Of a DNA stretch of 64,000 nt, positions 1 through 12,892 are shown in pieces. This stretch comes from Mrakia gelida (taxonomy: Eukaryota > Basidiomycota > Tremellomycetes > Cystofilobasidiales > Mrakiaceae), in NCBI GenBank assembly GCA_024345305.1, contig BRON01000006.1, positions 558,001 through 622,000 on the forward strand, given 5' to 3'. The translations under genes were made by a program, and so were the position numbers. Every line of letters starts with the position of its first letter. Position 1 is the first letter of the stretch. The notes beneath the pieces are model-generated. The model was not told the origin of the DNA. It ran no database searches and saw nothing but the letters and a program-made list of their open reading frames with translations.

Positions 1-94
1 CTCTCCCTACCAAACGCTCGCGCTCCCACCTCGCTCTCTCCTTGCCAAACCGTCACCTCGCACCTCCAACAACTCTCAACTTCCCTGCCTCCAG

Positions 95-909
<815 letters not shown>

Positions 910-1410
910 ACGTCCCCACTACTTCTTCTCGAGTTGTGTGCGTTTTGGATCCGGTGGTGTGGTGGTGAGAGAGAAGGAGAAGGATGGAATGGATGAACAT
1001 GTCCTTTCGAACACTTAAACCCATACTGAATTTACTGAGAGGGGGAAAGAGTGGGGGGAGAGGGAAGGGAGAGGTGGGTGGAGGAGAGGAGGAGACGAGC
1101 GGAGAAGATGACGAGCGCGTCCTTCGGTTTGCGAGGTCAAGTTCCAGAGAGAGAGAGAGAAAGGGAGCGTGCGTACGTCATGGATGATCGTAGAGGGAAG
1201 AGAAGAGAAGGGTACGAAGCTGGTTTGGATTGAGGAACGTTAAAACGAGAATGAGAACGAGAGGGAGAAGGAAGGCAAAGAGAGTCGAGGACAGACCAAG
1301 GGCGCGTCGTCGAACGAACGGCACGCGAAACCCAAAAGAAAGGAGAACGAAGCTGATGAACGAAACGAGAAGAGCGTGGTGCCTATTGTACAGAGCGTGG
1401 AACCAACAAA
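910..1410. other. Convergent 3' intergenic region RPL23 / DUF6534 gene
   Basis: Lies between the stop codons of two converging genes. It is GA-rich on the + strand, with no convincing coding potential. It presumably holds both 3' UTRs and polyadenylation signals, but I see no clear AATAAA-like element. Confidence 0.6.
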
Positions 1411-3528
1411 TCAACGAGCCTGCAACGAACTCGTAAGAGGTCTTCGATAAACCTCGAGTTGCAAGACGGGGTTGGTCGCGAAGGCTGCTGGTGCGGGAGG
1501 AGGGACGAGGTAGTTTGTGCTGCTGCTGATGCTTGGGGAGGAGGGTCTGTATTCCCTCTGGGTGAGCGAGAGAAGGAGGGAGAAGGGGGTGGGGGGAGGG
1601 GGGTTAGTGAGAGGAACAGAGGGAAGGAGGGAGGGAGAGGGACGCGCGCGACGCAACGGCAAGCGAGAAGAGAGATGGGAGATGCTGCTCACCTGACTAT
1701 ACTCCATCATAGGCAACGCCGTCGCATCCGAATCGTACGTTTCTCTCCTCTCCAACCTTCTACTAGTCTCCCTCTTCTCCCCACCCCACCTCCTCTTCTC
1801 CATCCTCGCATCAACGGACGATCCATCCCACACCATCCCCGTCGAAGCCATCGCAAGAGGGTAGGAGTACCTCTTGCTTGGCCCTGCTCCTGAGTTGAGG
1901 GAAACGAGGAGTCCGATGGTGTAGATTTTGGAGAGGGGGAGGATGAGGAGGTAGCACCATGAGCCGGAGGAGGTGGTGTGTTCCGAGAGGAGTTGGACGA
2001 GCATGGTGCAGAGTTGGATGAGGGCTGTGAGGAGACCGCCTGGAGAGGTGGAAGAAGAGAGAGGAAGGGTGGTGAGTTGGAGTTGGAGGTGGGGAGAGAA
2101 GGGAGGGGGAGAGAAGAGAGGAGGGAAGAAGAGAAGACGCACTCCCGAGGACGATCATTCCGAGACGCGTTAGGATGTCGTTCGTTTGAGCGAATTCGGA
2201 CTGAGAGATGAGGAGGGTGAGGGAAGAGTCAGCTCCAAGCTCGAGCTGACTCGAAGTAGAATGAGAAGAAGGTCCGACTCACCCTCGATGAACGAAGCTG
2301 AAGCGTGAAGACGAACGCGAGAACGATGTCGATGGCGCTCGACGCGGCGAGCCAGGTTCGGTTCGCGTAGTTGAACCTGCACTCATCCCAACGCAAGGTC
2401 AGCTCTCCGCCGTCGTTCAACACTCAAGAAAAGCAGAAGAAGAAGAACCAAAGGAACTCGAGGAACTCACAAGCTCGACTTCGCACCCTCTCCTCCGAGC
2501 CCAACCAAGCTCCCAGAGTTCAGCAACGCGTATCCCGTCATGACTCCGGTGACAGCCGCCAGCGCGATCGCCATTCCCATGATCGTAGCGTAGAGAGTTC
2601 TACCGATCCTGGAAAAGACGATTCGTTTGGAGAGGGAGGAGGTTGAGGAGGGAGGCGAGATGAGAGCGAGGGTCGACAGGAAGACGAGCGTTCGATGGAG
2701 GAGGAAGGATTGGCAGAGGAAGGCGATGAGGGTTGAGAGGCTGCGACGGTAAAGAGCGAAATCGGAAGGTCAGTTGGACGGAAGAGGCGAGCGAGGGGAG
2801 GGAGGAAGCAAGGACGGGAAAGGAGAAGAGAAAGGAGACACGAGTGAGCTCACATCTGCGACGTTTCGTCCGATATCCTCGGTGTGAGGAAGTAGAAGAA
2901 GTTCCCGTAGTTCAAAACTAGAATCTGATTCACGTTCCAGACCATCCCAAACGAAAAAGATCAGCTCTACTCCTTCTTCGTCTCGAAAACCCAAACCAAA
3001 CCGTTCCTCCTCCTTGAAGTGGAGTCGACTCGTGCGAGACTGACCGCATGAACCCTCGCCACATCGAGCATGGTCTGAGCAAGATTCAAGACCAAGAGGA
3101 CCCCGACTCCTACGCAGAGGTAGATAGGATGCTTTGCTTTTGAAGAACCTGAAGAGGAGTCGACGAAGTAGCGAAGCGATTGGAGCTGAACCAAACGAGG
3201 AGGAGGGTGTGAGCTCGTTCGTCCGTTCGTTCCCTCCCTCTCGTCCCCCTTGCGACTTCCTTCCTCCCAGAAGAATGCGAGAGGAAGAGATGCTCACCAG
3301 TACGACTCCCATCCCTTTCGTTGTCCGAAAACGAAACGCAAACTCTCGTCAGCTCCACTCGTCTCCCTCCTCCCCCTCTGAGTCTCTCGTCTTCAGTCGC
3401 TCGCCCTCGTCCATGAACTCACCGAAGCACTCCAGGCAGACTCCGAGGAAGTAGGGACCTAAAACGCCGGGGAGGTTGGCATTCTGAGGGATCTGCTGCT
3501 GAGGAGCTGGGAAGAGAGGAGCGACCAT
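1411..3528 (-). CDS. DUF6534-type seven-transmembrane protein
   Basis: Multi-exon membrane protein of a family greatly expanded in basidiomycetes, function unknown. I start at ATG 3526-3528 (MVAPLFPAPQQQ) because the short N-tail is followed at once by the usual first helix, LPGVLGPYFLGVCLECF. The first exon ends at 3423. A 17-nt exon (3298-3314) then adds GMGVVL, and the next exon carries a helix VGVGVLLVLNLAQTMLDVA. Later helices include RSLSTLIAFLCQSFLLHR, MGMAIALAAVTGVMTGYALL, TWLAASSAIDIVLAFVFTLQ and TGLLxALIQLCTMLVQLL-like text. The exon with LPLSKIYTIGLLVSLNSGAG is the conserved C-terminal block. The tail is Ser/Pro-rich and ends at TGA 1411-1413. The family call rests on the helix order plus the LxKxYxxxLLxxLNxR-like block. 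It is likely a plasma- or endomembrane protein. Confidence 0.8.
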
Positions 3529-4205
3529 CGTGGGAGGGAGGGAGGGTGGTGGTTGGGAGGCGAAAGGAAGACTGGAGCCGAGCAAAGAAAGTCGTTCCTG
3601 GTCGCTCGGCGAGTGAACGAAGGGTTCAAGGCCGAAGGGAGAGTTGAGTTTTTGAGTGAGAGGATGAATATGAAGAAGACAGGGGAGAAGGAAGGCAGAA
3701 AAAGAGAGGACGAAAGTTTGGAGAGTCGAAAGAGGGAGAGAGGGAGAGAACGAGTCGACGCGTCGCCTTGTGCTTCGACTTTCGTCTTCCTGCCGTTAGG
3801 ACATGAAAGGGATCGACGCAAAGTCTTCTGCATATCTAAAAAAGATGTGAGTCGACGTCTTAAAGTAACAAAATCGAAAGGGAGGAAGAAGAAAGAAGGT
3901 CCGAAGCTTGGACACCGCGGCCGGGATCAACAAACGGAGCAGAGATAGAAAGGAGAGGGGAAGCGTTCTGATGATAGGCTGCCCAAGATCTGCGTCTGGT
4001 CTCAAGTTGATCAGAAGGAACGTCATAGAAAGCCAACGAAGCGGCGGTCTTGAACGCGTCGCATTTTCGAATGCGTCGAACCTCCCTTTCGTTGTTCGTT
4101 GCACCACCGCCATCAAGACCAATCGAACGTCACCCCATAAAACATCGAAACTACATAGAAGCCAACAAACGACAAGAGAGAACCCAAAAGGCTAGACTAG
4201 GAAGA
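3529..4205. promoter_or_regulatory. Promoter region of the DUF6534 gene and 3' region of TAF5
   Basis: About 680 bp upstream of the DUF6534 start and downstream of the TAF5 stop. The open frames here are GA/CT-biased shadows without recognisable domains. I see no specific regulatory element. Confidence 0.5.
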
Positions 4206-7200
4206 CTAGTGCTGATCGAACGGCAAGAACACGCCCGCGACCATGCAGAGGTTCCTCGGGGTGAACTGAACGTTGAGGATCGGGGTTCGTTTCGTTGGAA
4301 AGGTCGTTAGTAGGGAGGGACTGTGTTCGAGAACAGCAATGAGGCGAGAGGATAGTCAGCGTCGGTTCGAAAGAAGAAGCAAAGCCGAGCTCCGCAGACG
4401 CGACGCGACACGAAACGAAACGAAGGGACGACTCACCATCTCCTCTCCATCCCTCCCAAAATCCCCTTCCTCATCGTCACCTCCCCGCCAGCAGTCCCCT
4501 TCTTCTCCCCACCCATCCCCATCGGCAACTCTCCCTTCTCCATCCCAACCCCACCCACAACAGGTCCAGGAACGACGACCTTCTCCTTCTCTCCTCCATC
4601 CTTCCCTCCTTCCCCTCCAGCTTTCCCACCGACTCCAGCTCCTCCTCCTCCAGTGAGAGATACGATGGTGCCCTCCGTTTCAGCGGACTTGACGTCCCAA
4701 ACTCTGACGGTGCAGTCTGCTGAACCTGAAACGAGGAGGGCGGATTCGGAGGAGAAGGCGAGGGAGTTGATGGTGGAGGTGTGACCTGTCATTTTCTTGA
4801 TGAGTCGAGAGGAGCCGAGGTCCCAGAGGTTGATGGTGTAGTCTTCGGCTGTTGAGGGAGGGAAGGAGGGAGGAAAGGGACAAAGTCAGTTGGGTTTCGT
4901 TCGTTCTTTGTTGGACGCGAGAAGGAGAGGAGAGTCGTTCGTCGCTGGAAGGGAAAGGGGAAGGGTGGATACGAGGGGAAGATAGGGGGGGATTACGGAC
5001 CTGCTGAAGCGAGATATCGACCGTCGGGAGAAATAGCGAGGGAAGAGATGGCGTTGTCGTGGTGGCCGACGAAGAGTCGAACGCAAGCTCCTCGTTGGAT
5101 GTCCCAGAGTCGACACGTCCGATCGGCTGACCCGGTGGCGAGGTAGAGGGAGTTGGGGTGGAACTTGACGCACTGTCGAAAGCGAAATAAAGAGGGGACG
5201 ACAAGCACGAGGGAGGTCGAGTCAGTTCGCGTCGATTCGATTCGATTCGATTCGTCCTCGTCCGCCTGTTCGCCTCCTTCGCTCTCCCTTCGCTCTCGTC
5301 CAAAAGAGAAAAACTCACCTCAACATCTCCCAAATGCCCAACCATAATCCTCAACGCTCCACTCCTCTCAGTTCCCCAGATCCTCGCTGTCCTATCCCTA
5401 CTCCCCGTAGCGAAGTAAACTCCCATCGGTCCCCACTCGACGTCCCAGACGGGTTCCTGATGACCCTTGTAGGCAGCGAGGGCCGAGAACGATTCGAGAG
5501 ACCAGAGGCGGACTGATCCGTCTTGGGAGGAGGAGAGGAGATGTTTGGGAGGAGCGGAGGAACCGGTGAGAGGGGAGAAGGAGAGGGAGTAGACGGGTCC
5601 GGAGTGACCGATCAGTTTTCGCATTGGCGAGCCGGGTTTCTCGCGGATCTTCTTGAGGGAGGAGGCTGTACGAGATGGAGATGCGATGGGGAGGGCGAGG
5701 AGGGATGAAGAGAAGAGGAGGGAGGATGAAAGAAGGGAGGGAGAACGTCAATTCTCGATTCGACGCGTCCTCGTCTCGAAGTTTGAAGACCACAGAGACA
5801 GACTCACCATCTCTCACACTCCCAGCCTCGTAATCACTCCTCATCCCTCTCAGCCTCTCCCCTTTCAAGCTCCAAACCCTCACCACACTCTCCTCACTCC
5901 CAGCAGCCAACAAACTCATATCGTCCGAGAACCTCGTACTCGTCACTCCCTCCCCGTTGTCGTGGAACGTGTACGCGCACACCGACGGCAGCACCACTCT
6001 TCCTTCCACTCCCTCTCCCTCCCAGGCTGCTCCCGACGCAGGGAGGCCATAGGACGATCCGTCGGTGGTAGTGGAGGAGGCGGAAGTGGGACCGAGTCGG
6101 ATCCGTTTGCGAGAGTCGAGGATTTTGGAGACTTCTCGTTTGACGTCGAACGTTCTGAAGTTCTGAGGTAAGGGGATGAGGTCGGCGTCGGAGGGCATGA
6201 GGAGGGTTGGGTCGGAGAGAGGGACGTCGAGTCCTAGGGGTGGAGGCGGTGGAGGGAGGTTGGATGAAGGTGGGACGGCTGGAGTTGCTGAAGTCGAAGC
6301 TGCTCCTCCTTCTCCTGCGGCGGTCGCTGCTGGTGCGGGTGCTGAAGGATCCACGTCCATAGCTGTTGCGGTCGAGGACGAGGCTGCTGGTGCGGATCCA
6401 TCTGCTCCTGCTGAGGGTGCTGCCGCTCCGTCGGGACCAGGAGGACTAGGAACGACGACGGCGGGAGGAGGAGGAGGAGGAGCGTTGGACGCGTCTTCGG
6501 CTTTGATGACCTTCTTGACTTCCTCGGCGAGCTTCTCCGACAAGAGAGGGATCCCGAGTTTGAGGGGAGGCTGAGAGTCGTTGAAGGCTGAGGGAGAGGG
6601 TTTGGCTGTTGGACCCGCAGGTCGATTGGGGAGGTGCGAGGCGAGAAGACCGGTTTCGGTGAGAAGAGCGAGAGAGGAGATGGGCTTGGTGGTTTCGGCG
6701 ACTTGAACATCGATAAAGAGAGAGGTCGAAGCCAGGTCAGTCGGAGAGATGGGCTCTTCAGGTCGAGGACAAACGAGAAGGATCGGAAGAGAACGACGCG
6801 AGAAGACGGCAGACTCACCATCGACCAAGATCCTCTCGTTCACCACCCCTCTAACGGCTTCCTTGCCTCTCTCAAACTTGTTCCCTCCTTCCCACTCTCC
6901 CTCCACACCACCCGAACTAATCCACCCAACGAGCAACCCGAATCCACCTCTCGACATCCGAACGACGTACTTCTCCGACCTGAACCGACGAGCGAGAGGA
7001 GAGTTGGCGATATGGGTCGGAGACGAGATGGCCGAGAGAGTGGAGAGTGGAGAGGAGTGTAGAGCTTGGAGGGGTGGGGAGTGGGTTTTGAAGAAAGATC
7101 GAGCTGGTAGTAAGGGTCGAGAGAGAAGCGAGAAGGAGGTCAGCGACGGACGACGACGGGGAGGAGAGGCGAGGTCGCGAGACGAGGAGAGACACGAACC

Positions 7201-7974
7201 TGCTGCCGGGAACCCAGTAGCGACAAGATCGAGGAAGGTGTGTACGAAGACTGGGAAGAGGAGATGCCTCAACTCGGCCTAGAAAGGAAGGGAAGAAACC
7301 AAACGTAAAGGTCAGCTCGCGAGCTCGCCAACCTCCCTTCCGTTCCCTCTCGTCCGGCTCGAACTGACCTTCCAACCTTCCAGCCCACTCTCGACCCATC
7401 TCTTCAACCCTTCGTATCCCACGACCCTCTCCATAGGTTCCAAGACCTTGACGACGTTCCCTGCTACTCCTCCAGGACCGTTGTTTCCGATCGCTGCTCT
7501 CCTCTCCTTCTCTGCCTGAGCGTTGGCTGCCGCTGCTGCTGTGAGACCTAGAGCGTGTAAGGAGGCTGGTGGTAAGGTTTGAAGGAGATAGTTGAATACG
7601 ACGTGAGCGTCTGGTGGAGTTTGACTGTTTGCGAGAGGTCCAGCTGCTCGTTGTTGAGGGACGTTGGAGGATCGCTGAACGAGAGTCGGGAGGTTGACCG
7701 TGTTGGTCGCGGCTGCTGCTCCTCCTGCTGCTGGCGTGGGTGATCCTCCAGCTCCTGCTCCTCCTGTAGAAGGTCCTGCTGCTGCTGATGGTGCGCCTGA
7801 TCCTGCTGCTGCTGTTGTTCCATCTCCTGGCGAGGCTGCTGGTTGGTTCTTTCCCTCGATTTCCTTCCTGAGGGCTTCCTCTGCTCTCGCGTATCCTCGT
7901 CGTTTGAGGAAAGCGAGAACGACGTCGTTGTAGGCGGGATCAGATTCAGAGAGAGGAGGAGGAGTGGGAGCCAT
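4206..7974 (-). CDS. TAF5: TFIID subunit 5 (TAF5), LisH + WD40
   Basis: General transcription factor subunit, also shared with SAGA in some fungi. It starts at ATG 7972-7974 (MAPTPPPLSESDPAYNDVV), followed by a LisH-like helix pair containing VLAFLKRRGYARAEEALRKE. Exon 1 runs to 7369. The conserved TAF5 N-terminal domain then spans ERVVGYEGLKRWVESGLEGW, AELRHLLFPVFVHTFLDLVA and SEKYVVRMSRGGFGLLVGW. An Ala/Pro-rich linker leads into DVKREVSKILDSRKRIRLG. WD40 blades follow: SDDMSLLAAGSEESVVRVWS, LIGHSGPVYSLSFSP, YKGHQEPVWDVEWGP, MVGHLGDVE, FVGHHDNAISSLAIS and MTGHTSTINSLAFSS. The last part, TPILNVQFTPRNLCMVAGVF, ends in FDQH and TAG 4206-4208. An unusual Gly/Lys-rich insert follows the sixth blade (about 4440-4660). 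Shares a 557-bp promoter region with FCF1. Confidence 0.93.
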
Positions 7975-8531
7975 GATGGGAGAGGGAGAGAGAGGGAGGT
8001 CGAGTGGATAGAGAGAGCTCGAGCTGACTGGAAGGAGGAGGAGGGAGGGGATGGGAGGAAGGAGGTTAGCGAGCTCGCAAGAGAGAACCGTAAAGTCTTT
8101 GAGGCTGAGACGATGGTGAGGCACTGTCCGCTCTGATCTACCAGCTCTTATGGTGGAATCCGAGTGAATATCTCGCTCGTATGGTCCGGATGGAAGGGCG
8201 AAACGAGAATGAGACGAGCTCAACTCCATCGCTCCTCCTCTCCTTCGCCTCCGTCCGTTCCTCCTCGCGCTCGAATGGATAGTAGAAACTCACTTTGTTC
8301 TACGTCCTTGTTGTAATCCTCTCTCCTGGTGATGTCTCTATTCTTAGGTGGATGGATTCCAGAAACTCGTTCGTTTCAGTGCTGGACGGTTGAGACCACT
8401 CGACGCTCTCAAATCGTTCAAGTTTCGAAGCTCGTCGACCCTCCCCTTCCTGCCTTCAACTCTCTCTCCCTCCCTCCTCCCCTTTCCCCACCTTTTCCTC
8501 TCTCCACCCACCAGTACACTCGGAATCAGAT
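7975..8531. promoter_or_regulatory. Bidirectional promoter region TAF5 / FCF1
   Basis: Intergenic stretch between two divergent start codons. It contains pyrimidine-rich leader sequence on the FCF1 side (about 8440-8520) and the mirrored GA-rich leader on the TAF5 side. I cannot identify individual elements. Confidence 0.6.
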
Positions 8532-10137
8532 ATGGCCAAAAGCAAGAACGGAGGAAGTGGAGGATCTAAAGCGAGGAAGACTCGAGCGTTCGGAGCGGTC
8601 AAGAGGATGATCAACCCGGCAGACCCTAGGCTGTCAGTCCTACCTCCTCCCCTTCTCTCCCTCCCAAGAGCTCAGCTCACTGACAACCTCGTATGTATAT
8701 ACTCTCTACAGGAAAGCCAACGCTGAGAAGGCTGCCAAGAAGATTGCGGACGAGAAGGCAGCAGCAGTCAAGCATGTGTGAGTCTTCAGCTCGAGCTCAA
8801 CATTTTCGTTTCCTTCCCCTTCGAGCTCGTAGGGAGATAGAGACGCGATGAATTCTGCGTCCCTGGATATAGGAGATCGAAGGCTGGTCCGGGCTCTGTC
8901 TGGACCCCCCTTGAGTCGCCCTGAGGAGGAGCAACTACCAGCTGAGGTCAACGAAGGAAGAAGTGGCGAAGGTCAAACGAGCTTCCCTCGTCGCTCTCCC
9001 TTCCTTCTCGAACAAGATCCTTCTCACAGGAACTCCGCACTCTTTTCGCATCGGCCACTTCTTCTACTATACCTTCATCTTTCAACTTCTCACTTTCTCG
9101 CAAAGCTGACTCTCCCCCTCTCTCCCTCTCTGTGTTTCAGTCCTCAACCCTCCACCTCCCTCTTCCTTTCCCACAACCCTTCCCTCGGACCCCCCTACCG
9201 CGTTCTCGTAGATACAAATTTCATCAACCACTCCCTCCAGAACAAGCTCGAGCTCGTGCAGGGAATGATGGATTGTCTGTTCGCCAAGTGTGAGTCCTTC
9301 TTGCCCGTTCCAGCTCATCGAGCTCGAGTCGAACCCTTGCCTTGCTCCCTATCCTTCTCGAGCCAGAGCTGACGAGATCGCCCCGTTTCTTCGCTCGTTT
9401 CCTCCTGCTTCAGGCATTCCTACTATCACCGACTGTGTCATGGCTGAGTTGGAGAAGCTCGGACCCAAGTACAGGATGGCCTTGAAGTACGTTCGACCTC
9501 GACTTCCTCCTCCGCGTCGTCGCATCCCCTCGCGTCTCGTTGCGCTCCCTTCCACGTGCTGATCACTCTTCTGTCTACTTCTCACCTCCTTGATCCTCCT
9601 CAGAATCGCTCGTGACCCCCGATTCGAGCGACTCCCTTGCTCTCGTACGTCGCCCTCTGCCTCCCGTCGCGCGTCCCGTTTCTTTCGCACACACTGACTC
9701 CCCATATCCATCTCATTCATAGACCAGGGAAACTACGCCGATGACTGCCTCGTTCAACGAGTGACCGTCTCGAAATGCTACGTCGTCGCGACCGTGAGTT
9801 CTTCTTCCCTCCTCTTGTCTCACACGCGTTCACACGACTGACCTCACCCGCGCTCGTCTCGATCTCCCAGTGTGATAGGGATCTCCGTCGTCGTATCAGG
9901 AAGGTGCCGGGAGTGCCTCTGATGTACATCGTCAGTCGGAGGTACCAGGTCGAGAGGCTGCCGGATGGAGGAGTGAGTTTTCGTGTTCTCCTTTTCTTGG
10001 ACGCGTTCGTCGACTCGAAGACCTCCTCGAGACTGCTTTACGAGCTCTCGTTTCTCGTTCGCTCTTGATTTGTATTTCATGCTGACAGTCATGTTTGTCT
10101 CGTCTTTCATCTTCTCTTCCCTTAGGCCGCCAACTAG
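8532..10137 (+). CDS. FCF1: rRNA-processing PIN-domain endonuclease FCF1/UTP24
   Basis: Small-subunit processome nuclease that cleaves pre-rRNA at sites A1 and A2 in the nucleolus. Exons are 8532-8632, 8712-8777, 9141-9289, 9414-9486, 9604-9644, 9723-9793, 9871-9972 and 10126-10137. The joined protein opens with a basic tail (ARKTRAFGAVKRMINPADPR). It then shows GPPYRVLVDTNFINHSLQNK with the first catalytic Asp, IPTITDCVMAELEKLGPKYR with the acidic DCVMAE motif, GNYADDCLVQRV with the Asp pair, and CDRDLRRRIRKVPGVPLMYI. This is the full family length and order, and the PIN catalytic acidic residues are present. The 363-nt intron 8778-9140 is the largest in the gene. The last exon adds only AAN and a stop. 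Confidence 0.93.
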
Positions 10138-10840
10138 GTTCTCGTTTCGCTCGCCTTACTCGCCTTCTTCGGCTCGTCCTCTATCGCCGCTCTCTCTATC
10201 TACCCGCTGGAGGGACGCGATTTCCCTTTCGGTTCTATTTGCGTGAGTTTTCACCTACATACCGCTTTGTCTCCCTCCCTCCCTTCCTCCCTCCCTTCGC
10301 CTCGTCGCCGTCGTCTCGTCGCTGACCTCGTTCGTTCGTTCGTCCGTCCTTCTTCCCACTGCAGTTTATGTCACGCCTTTCTCCGTCTAGTTTCGCTCTC
10401 GATCACGTCTCGCTTGTTTCTCTTTCTCATCTATACAATAACACCCCTTGATCTCGACAGGAACGGAAACGGGAAAGCAGGACTCGACCCGCGTCTTCCT
10501 CCATCCGGGCCTTTCTATCTTTCGCTCTCTCGCACACTTCCCTTGCGGTCGTTTCCGTCTCTCCATCTCGAGTGATTGGTACAAGCGACATCAATCTGAA
10601 AGAACAAGGCCGAGTCCAAGAACTAAGAAAGGAAGGAACGAACAAACGAAGGTGATGAGATCAAAACGAGCGTGGGTGGTTTTCGTTTCGAAGAACGAAC
10701 GAAGGAGACCGAAAGAAGAAGAAGAAAAGATATAGGTCGTACATACAAACCAACCAAAGGGAAGGGAAGGGAAGACTAACCCAACGAAGAACGAAACCCT
10801 AAAAACCAAAACAAAGTAATCGACACGCGTCTTCGTCCGC
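10138..10840. other. Convergent 3' region FCF1 / secreted protein gene
   Basis: About 700 bp between two converging stop codons. It is T/C-rich on the FCF1 side and A-rich around 10590-10830. I see no convincing gene; the frames here are shadows of biased composition. It probably holds the two 3' UTRs. Confidence 0.5.
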
Positions 10841-12293
10841 TCAAGCCATCAACCCAACCATGACAGCTCCCAAAACACCCGCCCACCCAACGCTCATCTT
10901 CTGTCCCGCTCCACCTGTAGCAGCGGACCCAACGGTAGCGCTAGCAGCAGCGGATTTGGAGGATCCTGAAGCTTTGACGGACGAGGCGAGCTTGGAGGCT
11001 GAAGCGGACGCGGCTTTGGAGAGGGTAGCTGGGGCGGTGACGACTCCTCCTGCGGCTCCTGTGGTGGTGGTTCCAGCAGCGGCGGTGGTTTCAGCGGCGG
11101 CGGTGGTTTCGGCGGCGGCGGTGGTGTCGGCTGAAGGAAGAGAGAGAGGGAGGGGGGTGTGAGCTTGGATGGAGGGAAGAGGAGAGAGGAAAGAGACGAA
11201 CCAGCTCCGGTAGCAGTCAAGACGGGAGCGACGTAGGTGTCCTGGCCAGTGGGAGAGGGGAGAGCACCGCTTCCGGTGGGGGTGTTGGTGTAGGACTGAG
11301 CGGCGCAGGAGTCGGCGAGGGCCTGGACCGAAAGGGAAACGAGAAACGAAGGTCAGAAACGCGCTCGACTAGAGAACGAGCGAGGGCAAGGAGAGAAGAG
11401 GAAACGAACCTGGTAATCAGAGAGTTGAGTCTGTCCAGTGTTTCCGTTAGCGGTGTTGCAGGCTCCACAGTTGTAAATGCTTTGCAAGTCTGTCGAAGAG
11501 AAGGGAAGGGGGAGGGGGGCGTGAGAAACTCGACGCGTCGAAAGGGTCGATCGAGGACGAGAGGAGGAGGGCTCACAAGAAGCAGAGCACTGGCAAGCAA
11601 CGTCGGTAGCACCACAAGGGGTGATGTTGCATGAGAAAGCACAAGCCTGAGAACAACAGAGGAACCCGTCAGCTTTTCTCGTTTCCTCCCTCGTCGCGTT
11701 CGAAAGAAGTTGGGAAGGGAGAGTCTAGCTCACCTGGGAAGCAGTACTGCAAGAAGCCGAGGCGGCAGCAAGAGACTGAGAGAGATCACTCTGTCCCGCC
11801 GAGGAGATACAGTCGGCGCAGGAGCTGAGGTCGGAGGGGAGGGCTGGGAACGTAAGGAAACGCGTGGTGAAAGTTGGAAAAGAAAAGGGAACGATCGACA
11901 AGTCAGCTCGAGCTTTCGTGTTTTGAAGAGCGCAGCGTGTTTCTTCGCTTCGGAAGCGAAGAGGAGGAAGGAAAAATTGAACGAACCTGAGCAGAAGCAG
12001 GCAGCGGTGTCGGTAGCGTCCGGGTACTGGCCCGTGCAGAGGACGGAGGTCTCGAGACTGAGGGAGAAAGAGAGGGGAGGAGGGAGGAGGAGCGAGGTCA
12101 GCTCGGTTCCCTTCCTTCCTTGCGACCCCTCGTCGTTCGTTATCGAGCAGGGATGAAGAAGAGGAGGGACGTACGTGATAGCACACTGAGAAGAGCAGGC
12201 GGCAGGGATAGACTCGGCAGTGGGGACGCTCTGAGCAGAGGTCGCGACGACGAAGAGAGCGAGGGACGCGAGGGCGAGGGTGAAGCGGGCCAT
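10841..12293 (-). CDS. Secreted, GPI-anchor-type, cysteine-rich Ser/Ala/Thr-rich protein
   Basis: The start at ATG 12291-12293 gives a clear signal peptide (MARFTLALASLALFVVATSA then QS). Seven exons follow. The mature protein has two similar Cys-rich units. The first has IPAACSSQCAI, LCTGQYPDATDTAACFCSG and SSCADCISSAGQ. The second has ASCSTASQACAFSCNI, CGATDVACQC and YNCGACNTANGN. After these come a Thr/Ala-rich stretch with direct TTAAAE-like repeats (about 11040-11130 on the minus strand) and a hydrophobic C-terminus, SVGWAGVLGAVMVGLMA, before TGA 10841-10843. That order is typical of a GPI-anchored cell-wall protein. The Cys spacing resembles but does not match CFEM; I do not recognise the family. 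Likely exported to the wall or surface. Confidence 0.75.
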
Positions 12294-12892
12294 GTTTGGA
12301 GGGAGGGAGGGAGGGAGGAGGGTTGCTGAGAGCGTGTGGTTGGTCTGGGTAGTACGAAAAGAAGGGAAGAGAAAGGGCTAAGGTAAAAGGAAGAGAAGAA
12401 GGAAGGAAGGAAGGGGGAGATGAATGTGGTTGGGAGTCAAAGGAAAAGCTCGGGAGGGTGAGTGAAACGAAAACACGTCCATCCAAAACGCCTCCAAGCC
12501 GAGGAAAGCCTCGAACTCTGACTTTGGCACATTTTCCAACCGGTCAGTCACCCCCTATCGGAAGACAGCGTGGAGTGGGTTAGCTTCGACTTCGCTTCCG
12601 CTCTGGAGGGAAGTCTCGGAGGGTATAGAAGAGAGTTTGAGTGGTGAAGCGAAGAGGGAAAAGGACGGGAGGAGAGACGCGAGTGAAAAGACGCGACGCG
12701 ACGAGATCGTGAAGATTTCGATAGCTGTATCATTTACCGAGCGAACGAAGGGAGGGAAGAAATTTGCATGTTCGTGAAGTCAGATTTAGCTCGAGTCGAA
12801 AGTAGAACGCTCCCTTCGTATAGCCTACACCAAACGAAACCCAAAAGCAAAACGACGAACTCTCGGCCCACGCTCTCCCCTCCTCGACGAGC
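12294..12892. promoter_or_regulatory. Promoter of the secreted-protein gene and 3' region of the next gene
   Basis: 600 bp between the start of the secreted-protein gene and the stop codon at 12893. The proximal part (12294-12440) is a GA-rich leader on the + strand. No gene or specific element seen. Confidence 0.5.
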
